Assembly (NCBI GenBank): GCA_002403375.1
Contig: DHHQ01000026.1
Span: 69,636-133,635, forward strand
Direction of reading: 5' to 3'
Length of the DNA stretch: 64,000 nt
Source of the DNA: Thiobacillus denitrificans
Lineage (GTDB): Bacteria > Pseudomonadota > Gammaproteobacteria > Burkholderiales > Thiobacillaceae
Below, piece after piece: positions 25,595 to 33,271 of this stretch. The notes beneath the pieces are model-generated. The model was not told where the DNA came from. It made no database searches and saw nothing but the letters and a program-made list of their open reading frames with translations. The translations under genes and the position numbers were made by a program. Every line of letters begins with the position of its first letter. Positions within the stretch are counted from its first letter, which is position 1.

Positions 25595-25996
25595 TCATTC
25601 CCCTGCGTAGATCGAAACCGCGGCGATTTCGGCGTCGCTGAGCGCCGCCACGGCCTGGGCCATCACCGCGGTCTGCGCGCCGAAGGCCTTGCCCGCGCGG
25701 TAGTCGTGGAGTTTCTGCTGCATGGCGGCGCGCGTCACCCCGCGCAGCGCGGGCACCTGGCCGATGCCCTGGCCGAGATCGCCATGGCAGCTGAGACACT
25801 TGGCGGTGTAGACGTCGAGCCCGTAAGGCTGGGCCTCGGGGGGGAGCGCGGCGAGGACGTCGCCGGGGGCGGGCAGGGCCCCGGCCGACGGCCCGGCCGG
25901 TGCGGCCGTTTCCGTGGCGGGCGGCGTGGAATCGCCGCACGCGGCGATCAGCGTGAACAGGAGCAGGCTGGCAGCGAGAGGGGCAGGTTTCTTCAT
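25595..25996 (-). CDS. Lipoprotein c-type cytochrome
   Basis: A 133-residue monoheme class I cytochrome c. Residues 1-20 form a lipoprotein signal with lipobox LIAAC; a Pro/Ala/Thr-rich tether of about 35 residues follows. The heme site is CLSCH, in a segment YTAKCLSCHGDLGQGIGQVPALRG. A methionine for the distal ligand is present downstream (MAQAVAAL). ATG 25996 is preferred over an upstream frame to 26074 because the signal peptide then starts correctly. It probably carries electrons in the periplasm while anchored to a membrane. A 16-bp perfect palindrome lies 73 bp upstream. Confidence 0.85.
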   Translation of the reverse strand: MKKPAPLAASLLLFTLIAACGDSTPPATETAAPAGPSAGALPAPGDVLAALPPEAQPYGLDVYTAKCLSCHGDLGQGIGQVPALRGVTRAAMQQKLHDYRAGKAFGAQTAVMAQAVAALSDAEIAAVSIYAGE

Positions 25997-26068
25997 GGGC
26001 GCCTCGTGAAATCGGTCGGACGGCCGTCGGCGCAGGCATGACGGTCGGTCTGCAGCACGGCGGGGTGT

Positions 26069-26084
26069 TGTCACAATTGTGACA
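26069..26084. promoter_or_regulatory. Perfect 16-bp palindrome TGTCACAATTGTGACA, candidate operator
   Basis: The sequence is fully self-complementary and stands out in a GC-rich setting. It sits between the end of greB (26093) and the start of the cytochrome gene (25996), so it could control the cytochrome. The half-site TGTCA-N6-TGACA differs from CRP (TGTGA-N6-TCACA) and FNR (TTGAT-N4-ATCAA) consensus, so the regulator is not identified. Confidence 0.5.
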
Positions 26085-26092
26085 CATCCCGC

Positions 26093-26650
26093 TCAATTGA
26101 TGGCCTGGTAGCGCACCTCGACGATTTCCACCTCGCGCTTTCCGTCCGGTGTCTGCACGCTGACGGTGTCGCCCTCGCGCGCCTTCAGCAGCGCGCGCGC
26201 CATCGGCGAGATCCAGGCGATGCGGCCGCGCCCGGCGTCGGCCTCGTCGATGCCGACGATGGCGTAGGTGGATTCGCTGCCGTCCGCATCGGCGACCGTG
26301 ACGGTGGCGCCGAAGAACACCTGGTCGGTGGCTTCGCGCGTCGCAGGGTCGACGACCTCGGCGTGCTCGAGGCGCTTGGACAGGAAGCGGATGCGGCGGT
26401 CGACCTCGCGCAGGCGTTTCTTGCCGTAGAGGTAGTCGCCGTTTTCCGAGCGGTCGCCGTTGCTCGCCGCCCAGGCGATCGTCTCCACCAGCTTCGGCCG
26501 CTCGACCTTCCACAGCTCGTTGAATTCGGCGTCGAGCCGCGCGTAGCCGGCGGGCGTCATGTAGTTCTTCGAACCGGTCGGCAGCGCCGGCGCGGCGAGG
26601 TCGTCCTCGTCGTCGTCGGCGTCGGTTTCCTTGACGAAAGCCTTGTTCAT
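26093..26650 (-). CDS. greB: Transcription elongation factor GreB
   Basis: A 185-residue factor that stimulates RNA cleavage in backtracked RNA polymerase. The coiled-coil N-terminal half contains NYMTPAGYARLDAEFNELW and the GreB-type NGDRSENGDYLYGKKRLREVD, with the acidic tip residues (D and E in RSENGDY) that act in the polymerase channel. The C-terminal FKBP-like part ends in GDTVSVQTPDGKREVEIVEV. It has an unusual acidic N-terminal extension (DADDDEDD) of about 25 residues. It follows a DUF2905 gene on the same strand. Confidence 0.94.
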   Translation of the reverse strand: MNKAFVKETDADDDEDDLAAPALPTGSKNYMTPAGYARLDAEFNELWKVERPKLVETIAWAASNGDRSENGDYLYGKKRLREVDRRIRFLSKRLEHAEVVDPATREATDQVFFGATVTVADADGSESTYAIVGIDEADAGRGRIAWISPMARALLKAREGDTVSVQTPDGKREVEIVEVRYQAIN

Positions 26651-26683
26651 TTCGGGTAACGCATCATCGGGGCAGGGCCGGTC

Positions 26684-26884
26684 TTATCGGCCGAACAGGT
26701 AGGCGAGCAGCGAGAGCAGCAGCGACATCAGGATGACGCTGGTGAAGGGGAAGTAGAATGTGCCCCGCGCGCGCTTCACCCGCAGGTCGCCCGGCAGCCG
26801 TCCCAGCCCGAGACGGTTGAGCCAGGGCGTCAGCAGCCCCAGCACCAGCAGGGCTGCGACCAGGGTGACGAGCCACTTCAACAT
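26684..26884 (-). CDS. DUF2905 small membrane protein
   Basis: A 66-residue protein with two hydrophobic helices (about residues 4-20 and 46-64) separated by the conserved GRLPGDLRVKRARGTFYFPFTS, the DUF2905 signature. Its function is unknown. It starts only 16 bp from the divergent tcdA gene, so the promoters of the two must overlap. greB follows 33 bp downstream. Confidence 0.88.
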   Translation of the reverse strand: MLKWLVTLVAALLVLGLLTPWLNRLGLGRLPGDLRVKRARGTFYFPFTSVILMSLLLSLLAYLFGR

Positions 26885-26900
26885 GAGGAGATTCTACCCG

Positions 26901-27626
26901 ATGCAAGCCCAGCCGCAGTTCGAACGCACCCGCATCCTGCTCGACGCCGACGAGCAGATGCGTCTCGCCGGCGCGCACGTGCTGGTGGCGGGCCTGGGCG
27001 GCGTCGGCTCCTACTGCGCCGAGGCGCTGGCGCGCGCCGGGGTGGGGCGGCTGACGCTCATCGACCACGACGTGGTCGCGGCGTCGAACATCAACCGCCA
27101 GTTGCCCGCGCTGCTGTCGACGGTGGGGCGGCCCAAGGTCGAGGTGATGGCCGAGCGCATCCGCGACATCAACCCGGCGTGCGAGCTGACCGCGATCCGC
27201 GAGTTCCTCATTCCCGAAACCGTCGCCGACCTCGTCCCCGCCGACGTCGACTACGTCGTCGACTGTATCGACTCGCTCAACTGCAAGGTCGCGCTGGTGG
27301 CGACCAGCGTCGAGCGCGGCCTCAGGGTGGCGTCGAGCATGGGCGCCGGCAACAAGCTCGACCCGACCCGCATCCGCATCGCAGATATTTCCAGGACCGA
27401 GATGTGCCCGCTCGCCTCGGTGATGCGCAAGCGACTCAGGAAGCGCGGCATCCCGAAGGGCGTGCTCACCGTGTTCTCGGACGAGGCGGGACGCGCGCCG
27501 CTGCCGCCGCAGCCGGTCGAGGGGCGCGGCCGCGACCGCGCGGTCAACGGCACCATCAGCTACATGCCGCCGCTGTTCGGGCTGATGCTGGCGGGCGCGG
27601 TGGTGCAGCGGCTGATCGTCGCTTAG
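26901..27626 (+). CDS. tcdA: tRNA threonylcarbamoyladenosine dehydratase (TcdA/YgdL family)
   Basis: A 241-residue E1-like/MoeB-ThiF-fold ATP-dependent enzyme that cyclises t6A37 of tRNA to ct6A. The nucleotide-binding loop VLVAGLGGVGSYCAEALARAG and the segment LTLIDHDVVAASNINRQLPA are visible. VVDCIDSLNCKVAL and the SSMGAGNKLDPT block match the family. ATG 26901 is chosen by domain start. The gene overlaps a small convergent lipoprotein gene by 4 bp at its 3' end. Confidence 0.9.
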   Translation: MQAQPQFERTRILLDADEQMRLAGAHVLVAGLGGVGSYCAEALARAGVGRLTLIDHDVVAASNINRQLPALLSTVGRPKVEVMAERIRDINPACELTAIREFLIPETVADLVPADVDYVVDCIDSLNCKVALVATSVERGLRVASSMGAGNKLDPTRIRIADISRTEMCPLASVMRKRLRKRGIPKGVLTVFSDEAGRAPLPPQPVEGRGRDRAVNGTISYMPPLFGLMLAGAVVQRLIVA

Positions 27627-27817
27627 GGTTGGGTCGCCGCGTCGATCCGTTCGCGCTGCGCGGCGGCCGCATCCCTGAGCTGGCCCTCGACCGCGCGCGC
27701 GCGGTCGAGCGTCCGGGCCGGGGCGGCGAGGACGGACGCTGGCGTTTCGGGCGTGGGCGGCGCGGCGGGCTCGCAGGCCGCGAGCAGCAGCGCGAGCGGA
27801 AGCAGGGTCCATTTCAT
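27623..27817 (-). CDS. Small hypothetical lipoprotein
   Basis: A 64-residue protein with a clear lipoprotein signal (MKWTLLPLALLLAAC, lipidated Cys at residue 15), a Pro/Ala/Thr-rich stretch and a short charged helix. No family is recognised. It starts within the stop codon of the upstream pyridoxamine-phosphate-oxidase-like gene (ATGA), so it is translationally coupled to it, and it is the last gene of a long minus-strand run. Confidence 0.65.
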   Translation of the reverse strand: MKWTLLPLALLLAACEPAAPPTPETPASVLAAPARTLDRARAVEGQLRDAAAAQRERIDAATQP

Positions 27818-28365
27818 CGTTCATCCTCCAGGAGGCCGGTGGGCAGGCCGTCGATGCTGCGCCGGTTCTTCTCGCGCCAGTAGTCCGCCAGGCCCGCTTC
27901 GCCTTTCTTCTCTGCCCAGCGCGCCAGGGTGTCGCGCTCGCCCCGGTAGTCGAATCGCGGCACGGCGTAGCCGCACGAGGTCTGCACCGCCTCGACGTCG
28001 AGCACGATCAGCTGGCGCTCGCCTGGCAGATCGGGAAACTGGGGCCGCAGTTCACGCCATTCCGAATCCTGCCGGCGCACCGCGCGGCCGCGGCCGTAGA
28101 GGCGCAGGATCAGCGGGTCGGCGTCGAAGCTGCACAACATCAGCGTCATGCGCCCGTCGTGCTTCAGGTGCGCGGCGGTCTCGTTGCCGCTGCCGGTGAG
28201 GTCGAGGTAGGCGACACGGGTATCGGACAGCACGCGCAGGCTGTCCATGCCCTTGGGCGACAGGTTGAGGCGGCTGTCGGCGGTGCCGGTGGCGGTGAAG
28301 AAGAGCTTCTGCGCGGCGATGAAGGCGCGGTGCCGCGCGTCGAGCGCCGGATAGAAGCGCGCCAT
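27814..28365 (-). CDS. Pyridoxamine 5'-phosphate oxidase family protein
   Basis: A 183-residue split-barrel flavoprotein-like protein. Recognisable elements are FFTATGTADSRLNLSPKGMDSLRV near the N-terminus, VAYLDLTGSGNETAAHLKHDGRMTLMLCSFD in the barrel, and RLYGRGRAV. This branch is usually annotated only as PNPOx family; activity (flavin- or heme-dependent) is unknown. The start ATG 28365 shares a base with the end of the upstream LON-domain gene, consistent with coupling. A longer frame to 28494 overlaps that gene and is rejected. Confidence 0.8.
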   Translation of the reverse strand: MARFYPALDARHRAFIAAQKLFFTATGTADSRLNLSPKGMDSLRVLSDTRVAYLDLTGSGNETAAHLKHDGRMTLMLCSFDADPLILRLYGRGRAVRRQDSEWRELRPQFPDLPGERQLIVLDVEAVQTSCGYAVPRFDYRGERDTLARWAEKKGEAGLADYWREKNRRSIDGLPTGLLEDER

Positions 28366-28958
28366 CAGTTGGTCTGCTTCCTGAGGAACTCGGCGAGGAT
28401 GCGCAGGCGCGTCACGGCGTCGTTCATTTCCAGCAGGTTCTGCCGGGTGCCGAGCTTGAGCGGCAGCACTTCCGACAGGCGGTAGCCGACCCATACGGCG
28501 TTGTCGAACTCGTGCGGGGCGGGGAAGTGGGCGTCGCCGTATTCGGCGACGATGTGGCGCAGGATCTCGACGGCGAGGCCGACGTCGTCGGGCACCGCGA
28601 CGGGCGGCTCGCTGCTGACGGGGTCCACCGTCCCGACGACCAGGCCGCTGGGCTCGGTGCGCAGGTCGCGGATGACGAAGCGCTCCTGCGCCCGCGTGTC
28701 GATGTGGAGGATGCCGGTTTCCGGCATGTCCCAGTCGGTCACGCGCACCAGGGTGCCGACCGCGTGGGGCACCGCGGGGGTGCCGGTCTCCGCACCTTCG
28801 CGAATCGCGCAGATGCCGAACGGCGCGTCGTCGGCGATCGCCTGCTTGACCATGTCGAGATAGCGCTGCTCGAACACGCGCAGCGACAGCCGTCCGCCGG
28901 GAAACACCACGGTGTTGAGCGGGAACAGCGGCAGCTCGGTCCGGCTGTCGGCGCTCAC
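28365..28958 (-). CDS. LON peptidase N-terminal domain protein
   Basis: A 197-residue protein consisting of a LON substrate-binding (N-terminal) domain without ATPase or protease parts. It starts TELPLFPLNTVVFPGGRLSLRVFEQRYLDM, the classic LON-N opening. The start is GTG at 28958, overlapping the ubiX stop (GTGA). Stand-alone LON-N proteins are common in betaproteobacteria and are of unknown role, perhaps substrate recognition or protein quality control. Confidence 0.88.
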   Translation of the reverse strand: MSADSRTELPLFPLNTVVFPGGRLSLRVFEQRYLDMVKQAIADDAPFGICAIREGAETGTPAVPHAVGTLVRVTDWDMPETGILHIDTRAQERFVIRDLRTEPSGLVVGTVDPVSSEPPVAVPDDVGLAVEILRHIVAEYGDAHFPAPHEFDNAVWVGYRLSEVLPLKLGTRQNLLEMNDAVTRLRILAEFLRKQTN

Positions 28959-29572
28959 CGCGCGTCCCCCCAGCGCGCCATCAGTGCGTGCGCGATGCCC
29001 AGCTGGTCGAGGATGCGTGCGACGACAAAATCGACGAGGTCGTCGACCGACTGCGGGTGGTGGTAGAAGCCGGGGTTGGCGGGCAGGATTACCGCGTTCA
29101 TGCGCGACAGCTTCAGCATGTTCTCGAGGTGCAGCGTGGAAAACGGCGCCTCGCGCGGGACCAGAATCAGCTTTTTCTGCTCCTTCAGCATCACGTCTGC
29201 GGCGCGCTCGATCAGGTTGTCCGACAGGCCGTGGGCGATCGCGGCGAGGGTGCCCATCGAGCACGGACACACCACCATCGCGTCGGCCGGGTTGGAGCCC
29301 GAGGCCACCGGCGCGTTCCAGTCATCGCGGCCGTACACCCGCAGCTGGCCATCGTGCGCATCGAGGCCCGCGGACAGCTGTCTTTCGAGGTCGCCGGCGC
29401 GCGCGGGCAGGGCGACGCCGAGCTCCTGCTTGGCGACGATGTGCGCGGCCTGCGAGACCAGCAGGTTGACGCGCACGCCGGCGGCCAGCAGGCATTCGAG
29501 CAGGCGCAGGCCGTAGGCCATGCCGGACGCGCCGGACAGCGCGAGGGTGACGGTGTTCACTGGGGGATGCAT
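28955..29572 (-). CDS. ubiX: Flavin prenyltransferase UbiX
   Basis: A 205-residue enzyme that attaches dimethylallyl to FMN, making the prenyl-FMN cofactor of UbiD decarboxylases in ubiquinone synthesis. Motifs: FMN loop LALSGASGMAYGLRLLECL, the segment MVVCPCSMGTLAAIAHGLSDNLIERAADV, and VPREAPFSTLHLENMLKLSRMNAVILP. UbiD is not in the window. It overlaps the upstream Gx transporter gene by 16 bp and the LON-N gene by 4 bp. Confidence 0.95.
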   Translation of the reverse strand: MHPPVNTVTLALSGASGMAYGLRLLECLLAAGVRVNLLVSQAAHIVAKQELGVALPARAGDLERQLSAGLDAHDGQLRVYGRDDWNAPVASGSNPADAMVVCPCSMGTLAAIAHGLSDNLIERAADVMLKEQKKLILVPREAPFSTLHLENMLKLSRMNAVILPANPGFYHHPQSVDDLVDFVVARILDQLGIAHALMARWGDAR

Positions 29573-30108
29573 GGGGCGGATTGTCGCCTGTCTGTTGCAG
29601 GGGCGGCAAGCAGGCGCGCGACGATGACGCCGTTCACTGCGCCGAAGACGAGGGCTGCCGCGGCGAACAGCGGCGCGAGCTTGACGAGGGCTGCCGCCGG
29701 CAGCAACCAGGCGCCCGCCAGCGCGAGCTGCCCGCCGATATGGCCGAACGCCGCCAGCACCGACACGCTGACCGGGCCGAAGTGGCGGCCGGGCAGGTGG
29801 CGCGCGAGCCCCAGCACCAGGAGGCTCGTGAGCGCACCGGCGGCCGACAGCCAGAAGCCCGGCGAGAACAGCGTCCCCAGCAGCAGGCCGCCGGCCAGCA
29901 CGCGCAGGGCGGACACCCAGGCGGCCGCACGCCAGCCGTATTGCAGCAGCACCAGCAGCACGACGATGTTGGCGAGCCCGGGCTTCACGCCGGGGACCGG
30001 GCTGGGGATCGCCGCCTCGGCGAGCGTGAGGCCGATCGCCAGCGCGGCCAGCCGCGCGATGCGGCGGTCCTCGCCGGTGACGGGCAGCTCAATAGCCGAG
30101 CGTGTCAT
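29557..30108 (-). CDS. Gx transporter family / heptaprenyl diphosphate synthase component I-like membrane protein
   Basis: A 183-residue integral membrane protein with about five hydrophobic segments. The sequence LTLAEAAIPSPVPGVKPGLANIVVLLVLLQYGW is the signature of the Gx transporter (Hpre_diP_synt_I) family. The heptaprenyl synthase name is inherited and probably misleading; an ECF-type substrate-binding role has been proposed for the family. It overlaps the NusG-II gene by 20 bp, a pairing seen in many bacteria near extracytoplasmic redox or flavin-transfer genes. No ApbE or Rnf gene is present here. Confidence 0.8.
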   Translation of the reverse strand: MTRSAIELPVTGEDRRIARLAALAIGLTLAEAAIPSPVPGVKPGLANIVVLLVLLQYGWRAAAWVSALRVLAGGLLLGTLFSPGFWLSAAGALTSLLVLGLARHLPGRHFGPVSVSVLAAFGHIGGQLALAGAWLLPAAALVKLAPLFAAAALVFGAVNGVIVARLLAAPATDRRQSAPCIPQ

Positions 30109-30448
30109 GGGTCGGGTGGCGGCCGCGGATCTCGAGGCTCACCTGGTTGGGCAGGCACAGCGCCGCCTGCCCGGCGAGCGTGAGCCAGCCCTGCTTCACG
30201 CACAGCTGGCGCGGCGAGGGATCGGCCGCGACGCGGGCGCGGCCGGGCTCGACCTCGATCCGCGTGGTGCCGAGCGGCCCGGCGACCGAAAAACGCTGCG
30301 CGTGGGTGAGCGTGGCGGTCTGCACGATGCGGCCGCCGGCGCGGATCACGGCGGTGTCGCCGCGGCTGCCGCCCCAGGCCCACAACGCCAGCGCGCCGAC
30401 GAGCGTGCCGCCCGCTGCCAGCACGACGAAATCGCCGGCACGCAGCAT
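30089..30448 (-). CDS. NusG domain II-containing membrane-anchored protein
   Basis: A 119-residue protein with one N-terminal membrane segment (about residues 7-26) and an extracytoplasmic NusG-II-type beta domain (about 35-112) containing TRIEVEPGRARVAADPSPRQLCVKQGW and ALCLPNQVSLEIRG. The function is unknown. The start ATG 30448 overlaps the rapZ stop (TGATG), and the 3' end overlaps the Gx transporter gene, so the trio is likely co-translated. Confidence 0.82.
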   Translation of the reverse strand: MLRAGDFVVLAAGGTLVGALALWAWGGSRGDTAVIRAGGRIVQTATLTHAQRFSVAGPLGTTRIEVEPGRARVAADPSPRQLCVKQGWLTLAGQAALCLPNQVSLEIRGRHPTHDTLGY

Positions 30449-31284
30449 CAGGACAGTTCGCGGTGCCGCACCAGCACCTGCTCGCGCGCGCGGAAGGCCG
30501 CGGCGAGCGCCTCCGCGAAATAGACGCTGCGGTGCTGGCCGCCGGTGCAGCCGATGGCGACCGTCAGGTAGGCGCGGTGGTCGCGGATGAAGCACGGCAG
30601 CCAGTTCTCGACGAAGCCGCGGATGTCGGCGAGCAGCGCCATGGCGTCGGGGCTCGCTTCGATGAAGTCCTGCACCGGCCGGTCGCGCCCGGTCAGCGGG
30701 CGCAGCTCGGCGACGTAGTGCGGGTTGGGCAGGCAGCGCACGTCGAACACCAGGTCGGCGTCGAGCGGGATGCCATGCTTGAAGCCGAACGACTCGAACA
30801 GCAGGGTGATGCGCGAGCGGTCCTGCCCGACCAGGTCCTTGATCCACATGCGCAGTGCCGCCGCGGACAGGTCGCTGGTGTCGATGCGGTGCGCCATCGG
30901 GGCGACCTCGGCGAGCATTTCGCGTTCGAGCTGGATCGCCTCCTGCAGCGAGACCGTCTCGCTCGACAGCGGGTGGCGGCGCCGCGTTTCGGAAAAGCGC
31001 TTCACCAGCGTCATCGTCTTCGCTTCGAGGAAGATCGTCCTGAGGTCGGCGCCCTCGCCGCGCAGCGATTCGGCGATCGCGGGCAGCTGCGCGAAGCTCG
31101 CGGCGCTGCGCGCGTCGATCGCGATGGCGATGCGCGCGTGGCCCTGCTGCCGCAGGTGCTCGACCAGCGGCTGCAGCATCGCGAGCGGCAGGTTGTCGAC
31201 GCAGTAGTAGCCGATGTCCTCGAGCACCGCGATGGCGATGCTCTTGCCCGACCCCGACAGGCCCGAAACGAGGATGATCTGCAT
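30448..31284 (-). CDS. rapZ: RNase adapter protein RapZ
   Basis: A 278-residue nucleotide-binding protein that in enterics delivers GlmZ-type sRNA to RNase E and binds GlcN6P. The P-loop IILVSGLSGSGKS is at the N-terminus and the C-terminal IGCTGGQHRSVYFAE is the family signature. It follows hprK directly with no gap. In betaproteobacteria RapZ, HprK, PtsN and RpoN often share one run, as here. Whether a GlmZ-like sRNA exists is not visible in this window. Confidence 0.94.
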   Translation of the reverse strand: MQIILVSGLSGSGKSIAIAVLEDIGYYCVDNLPLAMLQPLVEHLRQQGHARIAIAIDARSAASFAQLPAIAESLRGEGADLRTIFLEAKTMTLVKRFSETRRRHPLSSETVSLQEAIQLEREMLAEVAPMAHRIDTSDLSAAALRMWIKDLVGQDRSRITLLFESFGFKHGIPLDADLVFDVRCLPNPHYVAELRPLTGRDRPVQDFIEASPDAMALLADIRGFVENWLPCFIRDHRAYLTVAIGCTGGQHRSVYFAEALAAAFRAREQVLVRHRELS

Positions 31285-32235
31285 TCAGGCGTTCCCTTCG
31301 ATCGCCGCCTGCTGGCGCTTGATGAACTGCTCGACCGGATTGATGCCGCGCCGCTTGAGGATGTGGTTGCGCACCGCGACCTCTACCAGCACGGCGAGGT
31401 TGCGGCCCGCCGCCACCGGGATGCGCACCTTGGGGATCGCGACGCCGAGGATGGTCTCGGTGGAGGCCACCATGTCGAGGCGGTTGAGGCCGACTTCGCC
31501 GACTTCCTGCGGATGCACCAGTTCGACGATGAGCTTGAGGTTCTTCTGCGTCTTCACCGCCATCTCGCCGAACAGGAAGCGGATGTTGAGGACGCCGAGC
31601 CCGCGCACCTCGAGGAAGTCGCGGATCAGCGCGGGGCATGTGCCCTCGAGCGTGTCCGGCGCGACATGCTTGAGGTCGACGACGTCGTCGGCGACCAGGC
31701 GGTGGCCGCGCGTGATCAGTTCCAGCGCCAGCTCGCTCTTGCCGACGCCGGCATCGCCCTTGATGAGGACGCCGGTCCCGAGCACTTCGAGGAAGACGCC
31801 GTGGATCGACTCCACCTCGGCCAGGCGCTGCGTCAGGTAATGCCCCAGGCGGGACATCAGGACGGGACTCGCGAGCGGCGAGGTGAACAGCGGCGTCGCG
31901 CTGCGCTCGGCGCCTTCGAGCAGGGCCTCGGGCACGGCCTCAGCTTCGGAGACGACGATCGCTGCCAGTTCGTCCGAGAACAGCTGCGTGATCGCGTCCT
32001 GCAGGGCGGACGGCGTCAGGCCGCGCAGATAGCCGAGCTCGGCGCTGCCGAGCACCTGCACCCGGTTGGGGTGGACGAAATTGAGATGGCCGATCAGCGC
32101 CAGCGACGGCTGCTGGATCGTTTCGCAGGACAGGGTGCGTCCGGCACCGGTGCGTCCGGCCGCCCATCGCAGCGTGAGCGGCTCCGCCATGTCGCGGAAC
32201 AGGGATTCGACCGAAACCTGGGTGCACGCGTCCAT
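31285..32235 (-). CDS. hprK: HPr kinase/phosphorylase
   Basis: A 316-residue bifunctional enzyme that phosphorylates and dephosphorylates HPr on serine. The P-loop GDAGVGKSELALELITRGH and the following LVADDVVDLK are present, as is the signature EVRGLGVLNIRFLFGEMAVK. In proteobacteria it belongs to the regulatory (non-transport) PTS. HPr and EI genes are outside this window. It sits between ptsN (16 bp upstream) and rapZ. Confidence 0.95.
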   Translation of the reverse strand: MDACTQVSVESLFRDMAEPLTLRWAAGRTGAGRTLSCETIQQPSLALIGHLNFVHPNRVQVLGSAELGYLRGLTPSALQDAITQLFSDELAAIVVSEAEAVPEALLEGAERSATPLFTSPLASPVLMSRLGHYLTQRLAEVESIHGVFLEVLGTGVLIKGDAGVGKSELALELITRGHRLVADDVVDLKHVAPDTLEGTCPALIRDFLEVRGLGVLNIRFLFGEMAVKTQKNLKLIVELVHPQEVGEVGLNRLDMVASTETILGVAIPKVRIPVAAGRNLAVLVEVAVRNHILKRRGINPVEQFIKRQQAAIEGNA

Positions 32236-32251
32236 CGGCGGGTCGGCGCGG

Positions 32252-32707
32252 CTAGCCCGACCAGGCGCCGAGCAGCGCGATCAGCTCCGCAGGGCTGGCG
32301 ACGTCGAGGAGCTTCGCGCGCATGGTCTCGTCGCCGAACAGCTGGGCGAGCTCGCCGAGGATCTGCAGGTGGCGCTCGTTGGCATCCTTGGGGACCAGCA
32401 GGATGAAGCAGAGCGACACCGGCTGGTTGTCGGGGGCGTCGAATTCGAGCGGCGTCTTCAGTCGGTAGAAGGCGCCGCTGGCTTCCTTGAGGCCCTTGAT
32501 GCGGCCGTGCGGGATGGCGATCCCGTAGCCGAGCGCCGTCGATCCCAGGCGTTCGCGCTCGAACAGGCTGGTGAAGATGTCGGCGGACTTCAGTCCGTGG
32601 GCGTGGGCGAGCAGTTCGGCGGCATGCTCGAACAGCTTCTTCTTGCTGGTGAAGCTCAGGTCCAGCAGCGTGGTGTCGGGGGTGATGAGGGGGGCGATCA
32701 GGTTCAT
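32252..32707 (-). CDS. ptsN: PTS IIA-like nitrogen regulatory protein PtsN (EIIA-Ntr)
   Basis: A 151-residue EIIA of the fructose/Ntr type. The phosphorylated histidine lies in LGYGIAIPHGRIKGLKEASG. EIIA-Ntr integrates nitrogen and carbon status and, in its dephosphorylated form, controls K+ uptake among other targets. It lies in the rpoN-hpf-ptsN-hprK-rapZ run, with 81 bp to hpf. Confidence 0.95.
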   Translation of the reverse strand: MNLIAPLITPDTTLLDLSFTSKKKLFEHAAELLAHAHGLKSADIFTSLFERERLGSTALGYGIAIPHGRIKGLKEASGAFYRLKTPLEFDAPDNQPVSLCFILLVPKDANERHLQILGELAQLFGDETMRAKLLDVASPAELIALLGAWSG

Positions 32708-32788
32708 GCCGGTTGCAGTGCCGGAAAAGGGAGCCGGCGCGCGCCGATTATACCCGCAGACATCGGAGGTGCCTGCGGGCGCCGGGAT

Positions 32789-33124
32789 TCAGGCCGCGCC
32801 TTCGGTCGGCAGATGCTTCAGTCCGCCGCTGTCCTGGTGGACGTCGCCGGTTTTTTCCTTGTGCTTGACGATCTGGCGGTCGAGCTTGTCGGCCAGCAGG
32901 TCGATCGCGGCGTACATGTTGCCGTCCTCGCTGTGGGCGTGAAAATCGTGGCCCCTGACGTGCAGGGTGGCCTCCACCCTGTGCACGAGTTTCTCCACCT
33001 GCATGATCACGTTCACGTTGATGACGTGGTCGAAGTGGCGTTTGACGCGGTCGAGCTTCCCGGCGACGTAGTCGCGGATGGCCGGGGTCACTTCCAGATG
33101 ATGACCGGAAATCGTCAGGTTCAT
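32789..33124 (-). CDS. hpf: Ribosome hibernation promoting factor (short HPF)
   Basis: A 111-residue protein with the HPF/YfiA fold: MNLTISGHHLEVTPAIRDYVAGKL at the start, then VEATLHVRGHDFHAHSEDGNMYAAIDLLADKLDRQI. It lacks the C-terminal dimerisation domain of long HPF, so this is the short form that promotes 100S ribosome dimers with RMF in enterics. It lies 147 bp downstream of rpoN, the conserved position. A sigma-54 feedback role for these flanking genes is known in some species but not visible here. Confidence 0.94.
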   Translation of the reverse strand: MNLTISGHHLEVTPAIRDYVAGKLDRVKRHFDHVINVNVIMQVEKLVHRVEATLHVRGHDFHAHSEDGNMYAAIDLLADKLDRQIVKHKEKTGDVHQDSGGLKHLPTEGAA

Positions 33125-33271
33125 AGAGCCTCCTAGTCTGCGGTGTGGAACCCGGAGCCGGCACTCCGGACGGCTTCCGGAGGGCGATTGAAGACGCCCG
33201 ATTTCATTGTGGGGCGAAAGGGAGGCAGATTCAAGCGCGCGCCGCCGGGGCGGGCGGAAACGCGTGCGCGA

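Noticed and set aside
26069..26084. Calling the palindrome a CRP or FNR site
   Set aside because: Half-sites TGTCA/TGACA do not match TGTGA/TCACA or TTGAT/ATCAA, so the regulator was left open.
28365..29270. Extended 301-codon LON-domain protein
   Set aside because: The first 104 codons overlap ubiX out of frame and are Arg-rich; the LON domain begins at GTG 28958.
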